64,000 nucleotides of DNA from positions 1-64,000 of the forward strand of contig JAJUJL010000007.1 of the NCBI GenBank assembly GCA_029265355.1, in the 5' to 3' direction. Position numbers and translations under genes: made by a program. Below the pieces are notes generated by a model, which saw nothing but the letters and a program-made list of their open reading frames with translations, did not search any database and was not told where the DNA came from. This document shows, in pieces, positions 56,979 to 64,000 of the stretch. Origin of the DNA: Chloroflexota bacterium. GTDB lineage: Bacteria > Chloroflexota > Anaerolineae > Anaerolineales > UBA4823. How positions within the stretch are numbered: the first letter of the stretch is position 1; each line of letters opens with the position of its first letter.

Positions 56979-57623
56979 TCACCTCATCATCGATAAACTG
57001 ATCAAAATGGCCAAACCGAAGACCAGGATCACCGCTCCAGAGAGCCGGTCGATCCAGCGCAAGACTGGCGGCGAGAGGCGAGCGCGCAGCGCAGCGGCAG
57101 CGCTGCTCAGAAGCAGCCACCAGGCAGCCGAGCCGCAAAAGACGCCCAACACCACCCAGCCCGCCGAGGCTGCGCCCGCCCCGACCGCCAGCCCCAGGCC
57201 AGCAAACACCGCCGCGAAGGAAAGGATGGTCAGCGGGTTGGAGAGGGTCAGCGCAAACGTGCTCAGGTAGATGCGCAGCGGCTGGAGCGGCTCTGCCGGC
57301 GTTCGATCGAGATCGAACGCAGTGGGCTGGAGCCTGGAGGTCCACAAAATGCGCCCTCCCAGCCAGCACAGGAACAAACCACCCACCAGGCGCAGCCAGA
57401 ATTGCTGTCCCACCAGGAAACCGGATAAAGCGGTCAGGCCGAATGCGCCCAACAGGGCAAACAGGCTATCAGCGCTGGCTGCGCCCATACCCGCCGAAAA
57501 CCCTGCCCACCGCCCACCGGCGAGCGAGTGGCGGATGCACAGCACGCCGATCGGCCCAACCGGCGCGGCGATCGAAAACCCGACCACCCATCCCTGCCAG
57601 AAGAAACTCACCTCGCCCGGCAT
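56979..57623 (-). CDS. LysE family amino-acid exporter
   Basis: This 214-aa protein has six membrane helices. The LysE/RhtB signature is in GFSIAAPVGPIGVLCIRHSL with GMGAASADSLFALLGAFGLT. Such proteins export lysine, arginine, threonine, homoserine or other amino acids. It lies inside a biosynthetic operon, between a peptidase fusion and aspartate kinase. A weak ribosome site precedes the ATG at 57623. Substrate is inferred only as an aspartate-family compound. Confidence 0.88.
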   Translation of the reverse strand: MPGEVSFFWQGWVVGFSIAAPVGPIGVLCIRHSLAGGRWAGFSAGMGAASADSLFALLGAFGLTALSGFLVGQQFWLRLVGGLFLCWLGGRILWTSRLQPTAFDLDRTPAEPLQPLRIYLSTFALTLSNPLTILSFAAVFAGLGLAVGAGAASAGWVVLGVFCGSAAWWLLLSSAAAALRARLSPPVLRWIDRLSGAVILVFGLAILISLSMMR

Positions 57624-57634
57624 GTTCGCTCAGC

Positions 57635-60460
57635 TCACGCGCCATTTGGCGGCAGCGTCTGCGCCAGTTCATCCAGCGCCCGGTAGTACGGGTAGATGCT
57701 GGGGATGTAGTGGCGCTCGTTGGCAGCGTGGGGAGCGAGCCCGCTCTGCCCCCACACCACGCCCTGCCCGCCCGGCGCAAAGCGGGCGCTGGTGCCGGGC
57801 AGCTTGCGCCCGATGACCGCTGGCAGGCCGGAGGCGCGCTCGACGGCGGCGATCAATCCGCGCAGGTACGGGTTGTGCGGGTCGCAGGCGATGCCGTTTT
57901 CCATCACCGGCACCACCAGCTCCAGGCCGTTTTCACGGCAGTAGTCTTCCAATTCCTGCCGCAGGGCGCCCAGGTCATCCTGGGGAATGGGGCGCACCTC
58001 CACGCCGATCACGCCGTAATCGGCGGTCACGTTGTAGATGCCAGGCGTGCCAACCTGGATGAAGGGGAAGCGCGCCTGCGATTGCCAGCCATCGGGGGAG
58101 TTCAGCGTCAGGCGGCGCTGCAGCAGGGCCGCCACCTCGGCGCGCGCGGTGAGCAACCGCTCAGACAGGTCGCGCTGGGCGCCGGCGACGCCAGAATGGC
58201 CGCGCTGCCCGCGCGCCACCAGGTCGAAGCGCATCACGCCCCGGTTCTGGATGCAGATCTCGCCCCACAGCTCGCTGCCTTTCTCGCCGGTGCGCTCGCC
58301 CGCCACCAACAGCGAGGGCTGGTAGCCCTCTTCTTCTTGCAGCAGGCGCAGCACGTGGGGCGTGCCCATCGCCTCGCTTTCGCCATTCTCTTCATTGCCA
58401 ACCAGCAGCAGGTTGACCGGCGGGTAGGGTGGGCCCTGGCGCAAGCGATCTTTCATCCACACCAGGAAGGTGGCCACGACGGTCTTCATATCGGCGGCGC
58501 CGCGCCCCCACAGGTAATCGCCCTCGACGCGCGGCTCGAACTGGCTGTCATCGGGGTCGGGCTCCACCACGTCGAAATGCCCTGAGAGCATCAGCGGGGC
58601 GTGCATCTGCCCGGGAAAGCCGACCAGCAGCGCCGGGTAAGCCGAGCGGTTATAGTAACGCACCCCCAGGCCGCGGCTGCGCACATAATCGAAGATCAGC
58701 GTGGCCGCGCGATGCACCTCGTCCAGGCGCTCCTGCGGACAGGCGGTCACGGAAGGGATGCGGATGAGCGTCTGCGAAAGCGCCAGTACCTCGCTGGTTT
58801 TGTCGGCGTAGACCGTTTCCACCAGGTTATCCAGGCGCGGGCGGAAGCGCACCGGCGCCTGCGGCTCAGCGTGCACGTCATCGCGCGCCCTTTGCAACAG
58901 CTCGCCCAGCTTTACCGACTCGCTCCCCAGGTCAGCCAGGTGGGCGGCGATCCACTCCACATCGCGCGCCACGCTCGCCTGGCGCTCCTCCGCCAACTGG
59001 CGCAGCAGTTCCAGGGGCACTTCATCGCTGGGGCCGACCAGGGATTGCAGGCGCTGGCGCATGGTCTCGGCGGTGTTTGGAGCGCCTTGCGCCATGGCAA
59101 CCAGCGGAGCCAGGTCCTCCCACAGTCCCAGCGCCTCTGCCAGCGGGCGCACCTCCGCCAGCGTCCAGCTCAGGAAGCTGCGCATGGCGATCGGCTTGCC
59201 GGTGAGCGGGTTTTCGATCTCAGCGCGCAGCCCACCTCGGGCGGCCTGCTCTTCGTTGCTGCGGGCGCGCTCCAGGTCTTCGCGATCATAGCGGAAGGCG
59301 CGCCCGAAGTGCTCATCGGCGTAAAAGCGCAGCAGCAGCAGGTGCTTGAGCGTCAGGTTGGCAATTTCGATTTCCAGCGGGTGCCCGCCGTCATCGGTGC
59401 GCACTTCGACCCGCGACATGGGCAGGTTGATGCGCGCCATCAGGTTTTGCATCTCGATCTGGGCTGCCATGGCCTCGGTGGAAACCGGCTCTCCCAGGGC
59501 GTACAACCCGCGCGCGTAGATCTCGGTGAGCTGCTCGCTGGTGACGGCGATCAGCCGCTCGACCGGCTCTGCGAAGGAGCGGGCGCGCACCGGCGTCCAG
59601 TTGTTGTTGCCAAAGCGCACGCCCTGGCGGACAAGCTCGTAAGACAGGTGCAAATAATCCTCGTATGAGCGGTACAGGTCGGGGAGGTCTAAGGAGGCGG
59701 GGTTGGGAAAGGTCAGGCTGCGCAGCGAATCGAACGGGGTGAGCACGACCACCTCCCGACCCTGGCGCTGCGCAGCGCGCAGCGGTGTAGAGGCGCTGGT
59801 GGCGATGAACAGGGCGGCAAAGGCGCGCATCAGGCGGGTGGCGGTGATGTAGAACTTACTCTTGAAATCGTCCAGGTGCAGGTCGCCGCGCTCGGAGGCT
59901 GGCAGGTGCATGAAATCCCAGGCAAAGAGCGGGTCAGGCAGCGACAGGTTGGCGTGCACGCCTGCCACCGCCAGGTCCTCGCCGTACAGGTCAACGCAGC
60001 GTTCCAGGTAACGGCGCTTCGCCAGGTGCCAGGAACCGGGGATGGAATGCGCGCCGACGCTGGTATTGACCAGCAGGTTGCCGTGCCAGTGGTACAGGCG
60101 CTCGCCGAATTGCTCTCCCGCCTTGTGCAGCGCGTTGAGCAGCAGCCCTTCCATGAGGCGACCCTCGTACACTGCGCCGCGCGGGGTGTAGTAGGGGCGC
60201 GTAGCCCATTCGATCATCCAGTGGAAGACTTCTAACTGCGAGGCGCTGGCGGACCAACCCGGAAGCACCTCGGTGCGCAGGTAATCGACGAACGATTGCT
60301 GAGCCGGTCCAGAGCCGACCGTGAGCAGCGGGCGGAGTTGCGAGTCCAGCAAGTTCCATTCCAGCTCGAAGCCGCACAGCCCCCCCTGCAAGCGCTCCTT
60401 GAGCGCAGTCTGCAGGGCAAGCTGGTATTTCTCGGCAAATTGAGCGACATCAAAAGCCAT
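57635..60460 (-). CDS. Fusion of GCS-like ligase domain with M20 metallopeptidase
   Basis: This 941-aa protein joins two enzymes. Residues ~1-500 resemble the glutamate-cysteine-ligase/carboxylate-amine ligase family: GGLCGFELEWNLLD near the start, LYHWHGNLLVNTSVGAHS, and AVAGVHANLSLPDPLFAWDF. Residues ~560-941 are an M20 peptidase (ArgE/DapE/CPG2). It retains the metal ligands: His and Asp in LMLSGHFDVV, Asp in LWGRGAADMKTVVATF, Glu pair in VGNEENGES, an acidic residue in ERTGEK and His in APHAANER. One half would form amide bonds and the other break them. ATG 60460 follows AGGAGAG at 8 bp; an ATG two codons earlier is too close to it. It lies 11 bp after the aminotransferase. Confidence 0.75.
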   Translation of the reverse strand: MAFDVAQFAEKYQLALQTALKERLQGGLCGFELEWNLLDSQLRPLLTVGSGPAQQSFVDYLRTEVLPGWSASASQLEVFHWMIEWATRPYYTPRGAVYEGRLMEGLLLNALHKAGEQFGERLYHWHGNLLVNTSVGAHSIPGSWHLAKRRYLERCVDLYGEDLAVAGVHANLSLPDPLFAWDFMHLPASERGDLHLDDFKSKFYITATRLMRAFAALFIATSASTPLRAAQRQGREVVVLTPFDSLRSLTFPNPASLDLPDLYRSYEDYLHLSYELVRQGVRFGNNNWTPVRARSFAEPVERLIAVTSEQLTEIYARGLYALGEPVSTEAMAAQIEMQNLMARINLPMSRVEVRTDDGGHPLEIEIANLTLKHLLLLRFYADEHFGRAFRYDREDLERARSNEEQAARGGLRAEIENPLTGKPIAMRSFLSWTLAEVRPLAEALGLWEDLAPLVAMAQGAPNTAETMRQRLQSLVGPSDEVPLELLRQLAEERQASVARDVEWIAAHLADLGSESVKLGELLQRARDDVHAEPQAPVRFRPRLDNLVETVYADKTSEVLALSQTLIRIPSVTACPQERLDEVHRAATLIFDYVRSRGLGVRYYNRSAYPALLVGFPGQMHAPLMLSGHFDVVEPDPDDSQFEPRVEGDYLWGRGAADMKTVVATFLVWMKDRLRQGPPYPPVNLLLVGNEENGESEAMGTPHVLRLLQEEEGYQPSLLVAGERTGEKGSELWGEICIQNRGVMRFDLVARGQRGHSGVAGAQRDLSERLLTARAEVAALLQRRLTLNSPDGWQSQARFPFIQVGTPGIYNVTADYGVIGVEVRPIPQDDLGALRQELEDYCRENGLELVVPVMENGIACDPHNPYLRGLIAAVERASGLPAVIGRKLPGTSARFAPGGQGVVWGQSGLAPHAANERHYIPSIYPYYRALDELAQTLPPNGA

Positions 60461-60471
60461 AACCATCTCTC

Positions 60472-61776
60472 CTAAATTGCATTCAGTCCCTGCAGCAGGC
60501 GCTGGAAGGCGCCAGCGGTGCGCTCGGGCGGGGTGGCGTAAGAGAAGCGCACCCATTCTCCGCCATAAGCCGAAAAGAACGGTCCCGGAACGATGGCGAC
60601 GCCGTGCTGCTCGGCCAGGTATTGACCCAGGGGCTCGCTGTCCGCCCAGCCCGCCTTGGACAGCCATGCGCCGACGTGGATAAAGGCATAGTAGCCCTTC
60701 CCCAGGATGTAGGTGAACCCGTGCTGATCGAACAGCGCTTTGAGCAGCTTGCGGCTGGCGTTGGTGGGTTCGACGATCGGGCGGCAGGCTTCTGCGTAGC
60801 CCATCTCATAGGCTGCGATGGCCACGGCCGCGGCGTAGAATGGCGGGATGACGCCGTGCGAGGCGCGCGCCACGGTGAACTTGACCACCTCGTCGGAAGC
60901 GATCAGGTGACAGTTGCGGATGTTGGAACCGCCCAGGCTCTTGGTGATGCCGTCCAGGAACATCAGCCGCTGGCGTTCTCCAGGCTCGAACAGTCTTAGG
61001 AAGGCGTTCAGATCCATAGGCTGCTCGTCGGTGACGTAGTGGTACATCCAGTCGTAAAGCACGAAAGCCGCCCCGGCCTGCAGCGCGGCGCGACCCAGGG
61101 CAGCCTGGCGCTCGGGTGTGAGGGTCAGGCCAGTGGGGTTATCCGGGCAGGTGATCAGCACGCCTGCCAGCTTGCGCCCGGAGCGGGCGGCGTACTCGGC
61201 GCAGGCCTGCAAGCCCTCTTCGGTGTAAGCCCAACCCTGCCTGGGATCGCCCGGAGCGTACATCACGTTGGCGCCCACACCATACGGCCCCCAGTTATAG
61301 GAGATCCACGGCACGCGCGAGACAACCAGCACATCGCCCTGTCGCCCATGGCCGAGCGCCAGCATGGCCTGGTAGGCTTTGACCAGCGCGTCGCGCCCGC
61401 CAACGGTGGAAATGACATTGGCGGGACCAAAACCCAGCCCGGGGTCCAGCTTCCAATATTGCTCGATCACCGCTTTGCGGTAGGCGTCGTGCCCGAAAGG
61501 CATGTCGTACGCCGAGCCGTGCTCCACCTGCATCTCAGCCGCGCGCATCAGGATGTGGCGCGAGACGCCCGGCAGGCTGGCGCCGCCATCGCCCTGCGAG
61601 GCATCGAAGACTGGGCTGCCAGGGTGATTCTGCTGGTAGGTTTTCAGGGATTTATTGATCAGGAACATGCGCGATGGCGGAATGGGCATCTGATGGCTGA
61701 GGTAATCACTGACCGGGGTCAGGTTCTCGGCGGGCACGGCGTAGTCCGGCTGGTCGTTGGGTTTCAGGGCAGGCAT
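60472..61776 (-). CDS. Class I/II PLP-dependent aminotransferase
   Basis: This 434-aa protein has the fold-type I aminotransferase pattern: NVISTVGGRDALVKAYQAML, GVLITCPDNPTGLTLTP (the conserved NPTG with the cofactor Asn), AFVLYDWMYHYVTDEQP (Asp-x-x-Tyr) and the Schiff-base lysine in LDGITKSLGGSNIRNC. Substrate is not evident; aspartate, valine or diaminopimelate transaminases are related. It is the first gene of the operon, with CAAGGAGTG before the ATG, and lies 54 bp after a threonine-codon attenuator. Confidence 0.88.
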   Translation of the reverse strand: MPALKPNDQPDYAVPAENLTPVSDYLSHQMPIPPSRMFLINKSLKTYQQNHPGSPVFDASQGDGGASLPGVSRHILMRAAEMQVEHGSAYDMPFGHDAYRKAVIEQYWKLDPGLGFGPANVISTVGGRDALVKAYQAMLALGHGRQGDVLVVSRVPWISYNWGPYGVGANVMYAPGDPRQGWAYTEEGLQACAEYAARSGRKLAGVLITCPDNPTGLTLTPERQAALGRAALQAGAAFVLYDWMYHYVTDEQPMDLNAFLRLFEPGERQRLMFLDGITKSLGGSNIRNCHLIASDEVVKFTVARASHGVIPPFYAAAVAIAAYEMGYAEACRPIVEPTNASRKLLKALFDQHGFTYILGKGYYAFIHVGAWLSKAGWADSEPLGQYLAEQHGVAIVPGPFFSAYGGEWVRFSYATPPERTAGAFQRLLQGLNAI

Positions 61777-61830
61777 TTCACACTCCTTGGTCTGGCGGGC
61801 GCCGCAGGCTGGAACGCCAGCGGTCTCTAT

Positions 61831-61858
61831 AAAAAAACGCCCCGCTGCTGCGGGGCGT
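61831..61858 (-). terminator. Attenuator terminator of the aspartate-family operon
   Basis: On the minus strand ACGCCCCGC-AGCA-GCGGGGCGT forms a perfect 9-bp stem and is followed by TTTTTT. Its 3' arm is identical to an upstream segment at 61916-61924, which can instead pair with the 5' arm and prevent terminator formation. Confidence 0.88.
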
Positions 61859-61876
61859 CGTCCGGTCTCATTTCAT

Positions 61877-61984
61877 TTACGCCAACCTGGCGCACCTGTG
61901 AGCTGCACCGCGCGAACGCCCCGCCGGAATATGACGATTAGTGGTGGTGGTGGTGTTCATCGCGAGAGTGTGCAGGGTGCTCAT
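61877..61984 (-). CDS. Threonine-rich leader peptide
   Basis: This 35-codon frame starts at an ATG 3-4 nt after the predicted transcription start. It encodes MSTLHTLAMNTTTTTNRHIP and ends at TAA 18 bp before the terminator. Seven of its first 15 codons specify threonine, five of them in a row at 61940-61954 (ACC x4, ACT), and an Ile codon follows. Antiterminator segment GCGGGGCGT corresponds to codons 21-23, so a ribosome stalled on the Thr run would leave it free. This is the logic of thrL/hisL leaders. The same DNA in a shifted frame reads five His codons then a stop, but that frame has no start codon after the promoter. Confidence 0.75.
   Translation of the reverse strand: MSTLHTLAMNTTTTTNRHIPAGRSRGAAHRCARLA
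61916..61924 (-). promoter_or_regulatory. Antiterminator segment
   Basis: GCGGGGCGT on the minus strand is an exact copy of the terminator's 3' arm, and therefore complementary to its 5' arm at 61850-61858. It lies 15 nt downstream of the last Thr codon. Confidence 0.8.
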
Positions 61985-61994
61985 AATGGACGCT

Positions 61995-62023
61995 ACTATA
62001 CCATTTGGAGCGGTGGGCGTCAA
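61995..62023 (-). promoter_or_regulatory. Promoter of the attenuated operon
   Basis: TTGACG (62018-62023), 17-bp spacer and TATAGT (61995-62000) on the minus strand. Transcription should begin near 61987, only 3-4 nt before the leader-peptide ATG. The promoter lies just downstream of the polyprenyl synthase stop. Confidence 0.8.
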
Positions 62024-62034
62024 GGAATTCACTT

Positions 62035-63015
62035 TTAGAGTTGCCGCTGGATGATGTAGTTCGCCAGCTCCAACAGCGCCTGGCGTTGTGGGCATTCGCG
62101 CTGCTTGAGCAGCGTTTCAACCGCGCGATCGATATAGCTTTCCGCTTCTTTCAGCGAGGCATCGATGGCGCCCGAGGCGCGGATATTGCTCACCAGGCGG
62201 GCGAATTTATCATCTTCGAACAATTTGCCGCTCAGCGCCGCATCCATCCAGGCATCTCCGGGATTCTGCTCCAGGTAATACAGCGCCGGCAGCGTGATCA
62301 AGCCCTGGCGCAGGTCGCTGGCGACCGGTTTACCAACCGTGGCCTGCTCGCCGGTGAAATCCAGGATATCGTCCATGATCTGGAAGGCCATGCCCAGGTT
62401 GTATCCCATGCCGCGCATGCGCTCCACTTCCTGGGAATCTACCGGGCTGAGTATGGCTGCGGCAGCGGTGCACAGCTCGAACATGGAGGCGGTCTTAGCG
62501 TAGATGCGTTGGTAGTAATCTTCGCGGCTGGCCAGGCCTTTGCTGGTGAAGAGCTGGGTGAGCTCGCCGTTGACGATGATCGCCAGCGTCTCCGCGAACA
62601 GGCGCATCACCGCCACCGAGTCCGTCTCGGCGGCCAGCTTGGCGGCGCGGGCAAAGATGAAATCGCCGGTGAGCACAGTGGCCGCCGGCGACCAGCGGGC
62701 ATTGAGGGTGACCATCCCCCGGCGCAGCAAAGCGCCATCGATCAAATCATCGTGCACCAGGGTGGCGGTGTGCAGCAGTTCGATGGCAGCGCCCAGGGTG
62801 ACCAGTTTCTCCTGGTCAGCGCCAAGGATACCGCCGGTCAACAGCGCCACCGCCGGGCGCACACGCTTGCCGCCGGAGTCCAGCAAGTGATCCAGCGCAG
62901 CGCCCAGGTCAGGGTGGTTGCCATCCGACTGGGCGCGCATTTTTTGCTCCACCTGAAGAATGCTGTCACTGATCGGAATTAAAAAGCTCACATGATTCAA
63001 GCGATCGCTCACCAT
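62035..63015 (-). CDS. trans-Polyprenyl diphosphate synthase
   Basis: This 326-aa enzyme extends allylic diphosphates with isopentenyl diphosphate, supplying quinone side chains or other long prenyl chains. It has GGKRVRPAVALL, the first Asp-rich motif LVHDDLIDGALLRRG and the second MDDILDFTGE, as well as GKPVASDLRQGLITLPALYY. The size fits octaprenyl/heptaprenyl-type synthases rather than short-chain ones, but chain length is not predictable from motifs alone. The start overlaps the TatD stop by 7 bp. Confidence 0.92.
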   Translation of the reverse strand: MVSDRLNHVSFLIPISDSILQVEQKMRAQSDGNHPDLGAALDHLLDSGGKRVRPAVALLTGGILGADQEKLVTLGAAIELLHTATLVHDDLIDGALLRRGMVTLNARWSPAATVLTGDFIFARAAKLAAETDSVAVMRLFAETLAIIVNGELTQLFTSKGLASREDYYQRIYAKTASMFELCTAAAAILSPVDSQEVERMRGMGYNLGMAFQIMDDILDFTGEQATVGKPVASDLRQGLITLPALYYLEQNPGDAWMDAALSGKLFEDDKFARLVSNIRASGAIDASLKEAESYIDRAVETLLKQRECPQRQALLELANYIIQRQL

Positions 63016-63806
63016 TTGAACAGCCTGTTTGCATTTTCTGTCGTTGTCTTTGCCACCATCTCTACCGGTAAATGTTTGATCTCTGCAATTTTATCAGCAA
63101 TATAGCGCACATAGGCAGGTTCGTTGCGCTCACCGCGGTGCGGATGGGGCGTCAGGAAGGGGGCGTCGGTTTCGATCAGCAGCCGCTCCAGAGGTGCAGC
63201 GGCCACCACCTGGCGCAGCAACTCAGCCTTGCGGAAAGTCACCGGACCCGTGATTCCCAGGTAGAAATTGTGCGCCAGCGCCCTTTCGGCGGCGGGCAAA
63301 TCTCCGGAGAACGAGTGCAGCACGCCGGGTCGCTCTGCCAAGGGATGGCCTATGGTTTCTAAGTGTGACTGCCATTCTACCAGCATATCCAAAACATCGG
63401 CAGTCGCTTCGCGGTTGTGCACCACCACCGGCAGACCGACGCTGGCAGCCAATTGAAGCTGGTCTTTGAAGGCTTGCTTTTGGACATCCACCGGCGCTTT
63501 ATCCCAATAATAATCCAGGCCGATCTCGCCGATAGCGACCACGCGCCGATGCGCACCCCAGCGGCGCAGCTCGTCCACCATCTCGCTGCCCCAACCGCTG
63601 GATTCCGTGGGGTGCACGCCCACGCACAGGTACACTTGCGGGTTTTCGCTGGCAAGCGCCTGGATGTCGGCGCTGTTTTTCACGGTCAGAGCTGGGATCA
63701 GCAGGCGTGTCACACCTGCCAGGCGCGCCCGCTCCAGGACGGCATCCCGGTCCTGGTCAAAAGCGTTGAAATCCAGGTGGCAGTGAGTGTCAACCAGGGG
63801 AAGCAC
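63009..63806 (-). CDS. tatD: TatD family metal-dependent hydrolase/DNase
   Basis: This 265-aa amidohydrolase-fold protein has THCHLDFNAFDQDRD (metal His-x-His), AIGEIGLDYYWDKAP, PVVVHNREATADVLDML, LHSFSGD and LIETDAPFLTPHPHRGERNE, the full TatD set. The family has 3'-5' exonuclease activity on DNA and RNA and acts in repair. It starts at a GTG directly after the stop of the phosphohexomutase gene (TAAGTG) and overlaps the polyprenyl synthase start. Confidence 0.95.
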   Translation of the reverse strand: MLPLVDTHCHLDFNAFDQDRDAVLERARLAGVTRLLIPALTVKNSADIQALASENPQVYLCVGVHPTESSGWGSEMVDELRRWGAHRRVVAIGEIGLDYYWDKAPVDVQKQAFKDQLQLAASVGLPVVVHNREATADVLDMLVEWQSHLETIGHPLAERPGVLHSFSGDLPAAERALAHNFYLGITGPVTFRKAELLRQVVAAAPLERLLIETDAPFLTPHPHRGERNEPAYVRYIADKIAEIKHLPVEMVAKTTTENANRLFKW

Positions 63807-64000
63807 TTACTTTAATCCTGCCACCCGCAAGCCATCTTGCAATATCGCCTGGACGCGATCCTGGCGGGTGGTTTCGGTGTAGACGCGCAGGATCGGTTCG
63901 GTGCCGGAAAAGCGGATCAGCAGCCAGCCGCCGTCTTCCAGGTTGAAGCGAAAGCCGTCGATGGTGTCCAGGCTGGTGACCCGCAAGCCGCCCAGCGTGG
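63807..64000 (-). CDS. Phosphoglucomutase/phosphomannomutase, C-terminal end (partial)
   Basis: The last 63 residues of a hexose-phosphate mutase enter from the window edge. They include [20 protein letters not shown] and the phosphate-binding [14 protein letters not shown] of domain 4, then a short helix and the stop TAA. Upstream domains lie beyond 64000. It would interconvert sugar-1- and sugar-6-phosphates, feeding nucleotide sugars for the glycan loci. Confidence 0.88.
   Translation of the reverse strand, partial: TLGGLRVTSLDTIDGFRFNLEDGGWLLIRFSGTEPILRVYTETTRQDRVQAILQDGLRVAGLK

Noticed and set aside
55565-57001. Long plus-strand frame opposite aspartate kinase
   Set aside because: Shadow of an unmistakable aspartate kinase; no ribosome site or family pattern.
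61938-62000. Histidine-rich leader peptide (five His codons followed by TAA)
   Set aside because: In this frame no ATG, GTG or TTG occurs between the predicted transcription start and the His run, and the operon has no histidine genes. The Thr frame has a start codon and fits the antiterminator geometry.
1-64000. CRISPR arrays, transposases, integrases or prophage genes
   Set aside because: No regularly spaced direct repeats and no such coding sequences were seen; repeats present are short palindromic intergenic elements.

Overview
The window reads as part of a GC-rich chromosome of a Chloroflexota bacterium, probably class Anaerolineae. This is inferred from gene content: a BTAD/AfsR-type regulator, CarD, YtxH, a clostripain-type C11 peptidase, the three-gene ABC-2 exporter, tungsten AOR, FkbM and PAPS-sulfotransferase genes in a glycan locus, plus many intergenic hairpin repeats. 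No rRNA, CRISPR array, transposase gene or prophage was seen. Bases 1-131 are homopolymer-rich and unlike the rest; they look like a bad contig end.

Layout. 225-4397 (-): polyamine ABC transporter potABCD, then an Lrp/AsnC regulator. 5318-6226 (+): two small envelope proteins. 6283-9701 (-): tungsten aldehyde:ferredoxin oxidoreductase coupled to NAD(P)HX repair. 9824-12235 (-): DEAD-box helicase with a structured leader, CarD, and an RRM protein, resembling a cold/stress RNA set. 12477-27105 (+): a 12-gene exopolysaccharide operon (TPR, flippase, two ligase/polymerases, glycosyltransferases, FkbM methyltransferase, sulfotransferase, two initiating phosphoglycosyl transferases, WecG/TagA, Wzz). 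27190-39289: LysM lipoprotein, CrtI-like oxidoreductase, Zn-ribbon protein, TypA, C11 peptidase, CPBP protease, SUI1, ABC-F ATPase, a candidate small RNA and a PpsR-type kinase/pyrophosphorylase. 39485-42148 (-): ABC-2 exporter. 42821-44234 (+): a toxin-antitoxin-chaperone operon. 44302-44376 (-): tRNA-Met(CAT). 44880-47315 (-): BTAD/NB-ARC regulator. 47651-54438 (+): a second glycan locus with an asparagine synthase. 54435-61776 (-): an aspartate-family amino-acid operon. 62035-64000 (-): polyprenyl synthase, TatD and the end of a phosphohexomutase.

The strongest discoveries are two. (1) 42788-44234 encodes a HigB-like toxin, a HigA-like antitoxin with a ~65-residue C-terminal tail, and a SecB-like chaperone, overlapping in that order behind an AT-rich palindromic operator. 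This matches a toxin-antitoxin-chaperone (TAC) system in a phylum not expected to carry housekeeping SecB. (2) 61831-62023 (-) is a complete translational attenuator: consensus promoter, nearly leaderless 35-codon leader peptide with five consecutive Thr codons, an antiterminator segment, and an intrinsic terminator whose 3' arm is identical to that segment. It lies ahead of an operon with aspartate kinase and aspartate-semialdehyde dehydrogenase, so threonine control is the natural reading. That operon also holds an unusual fusion of a glutamate-cysteine-ligase-like domain to an M20 peptidase and a LysE exporter.

Other items of interest are a ~190-nt candidate RNA at 38250-38440 (-), the helicase leader with its own promoter and terminator, and a four-copy family of ~100-135 bp intergenic elements with inverted termini. 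Most glycan genes overlap or nearly abut and are probably co-transcribed; several genes have a -10 box so close to the start codon that leaderless mRNAs are likely.
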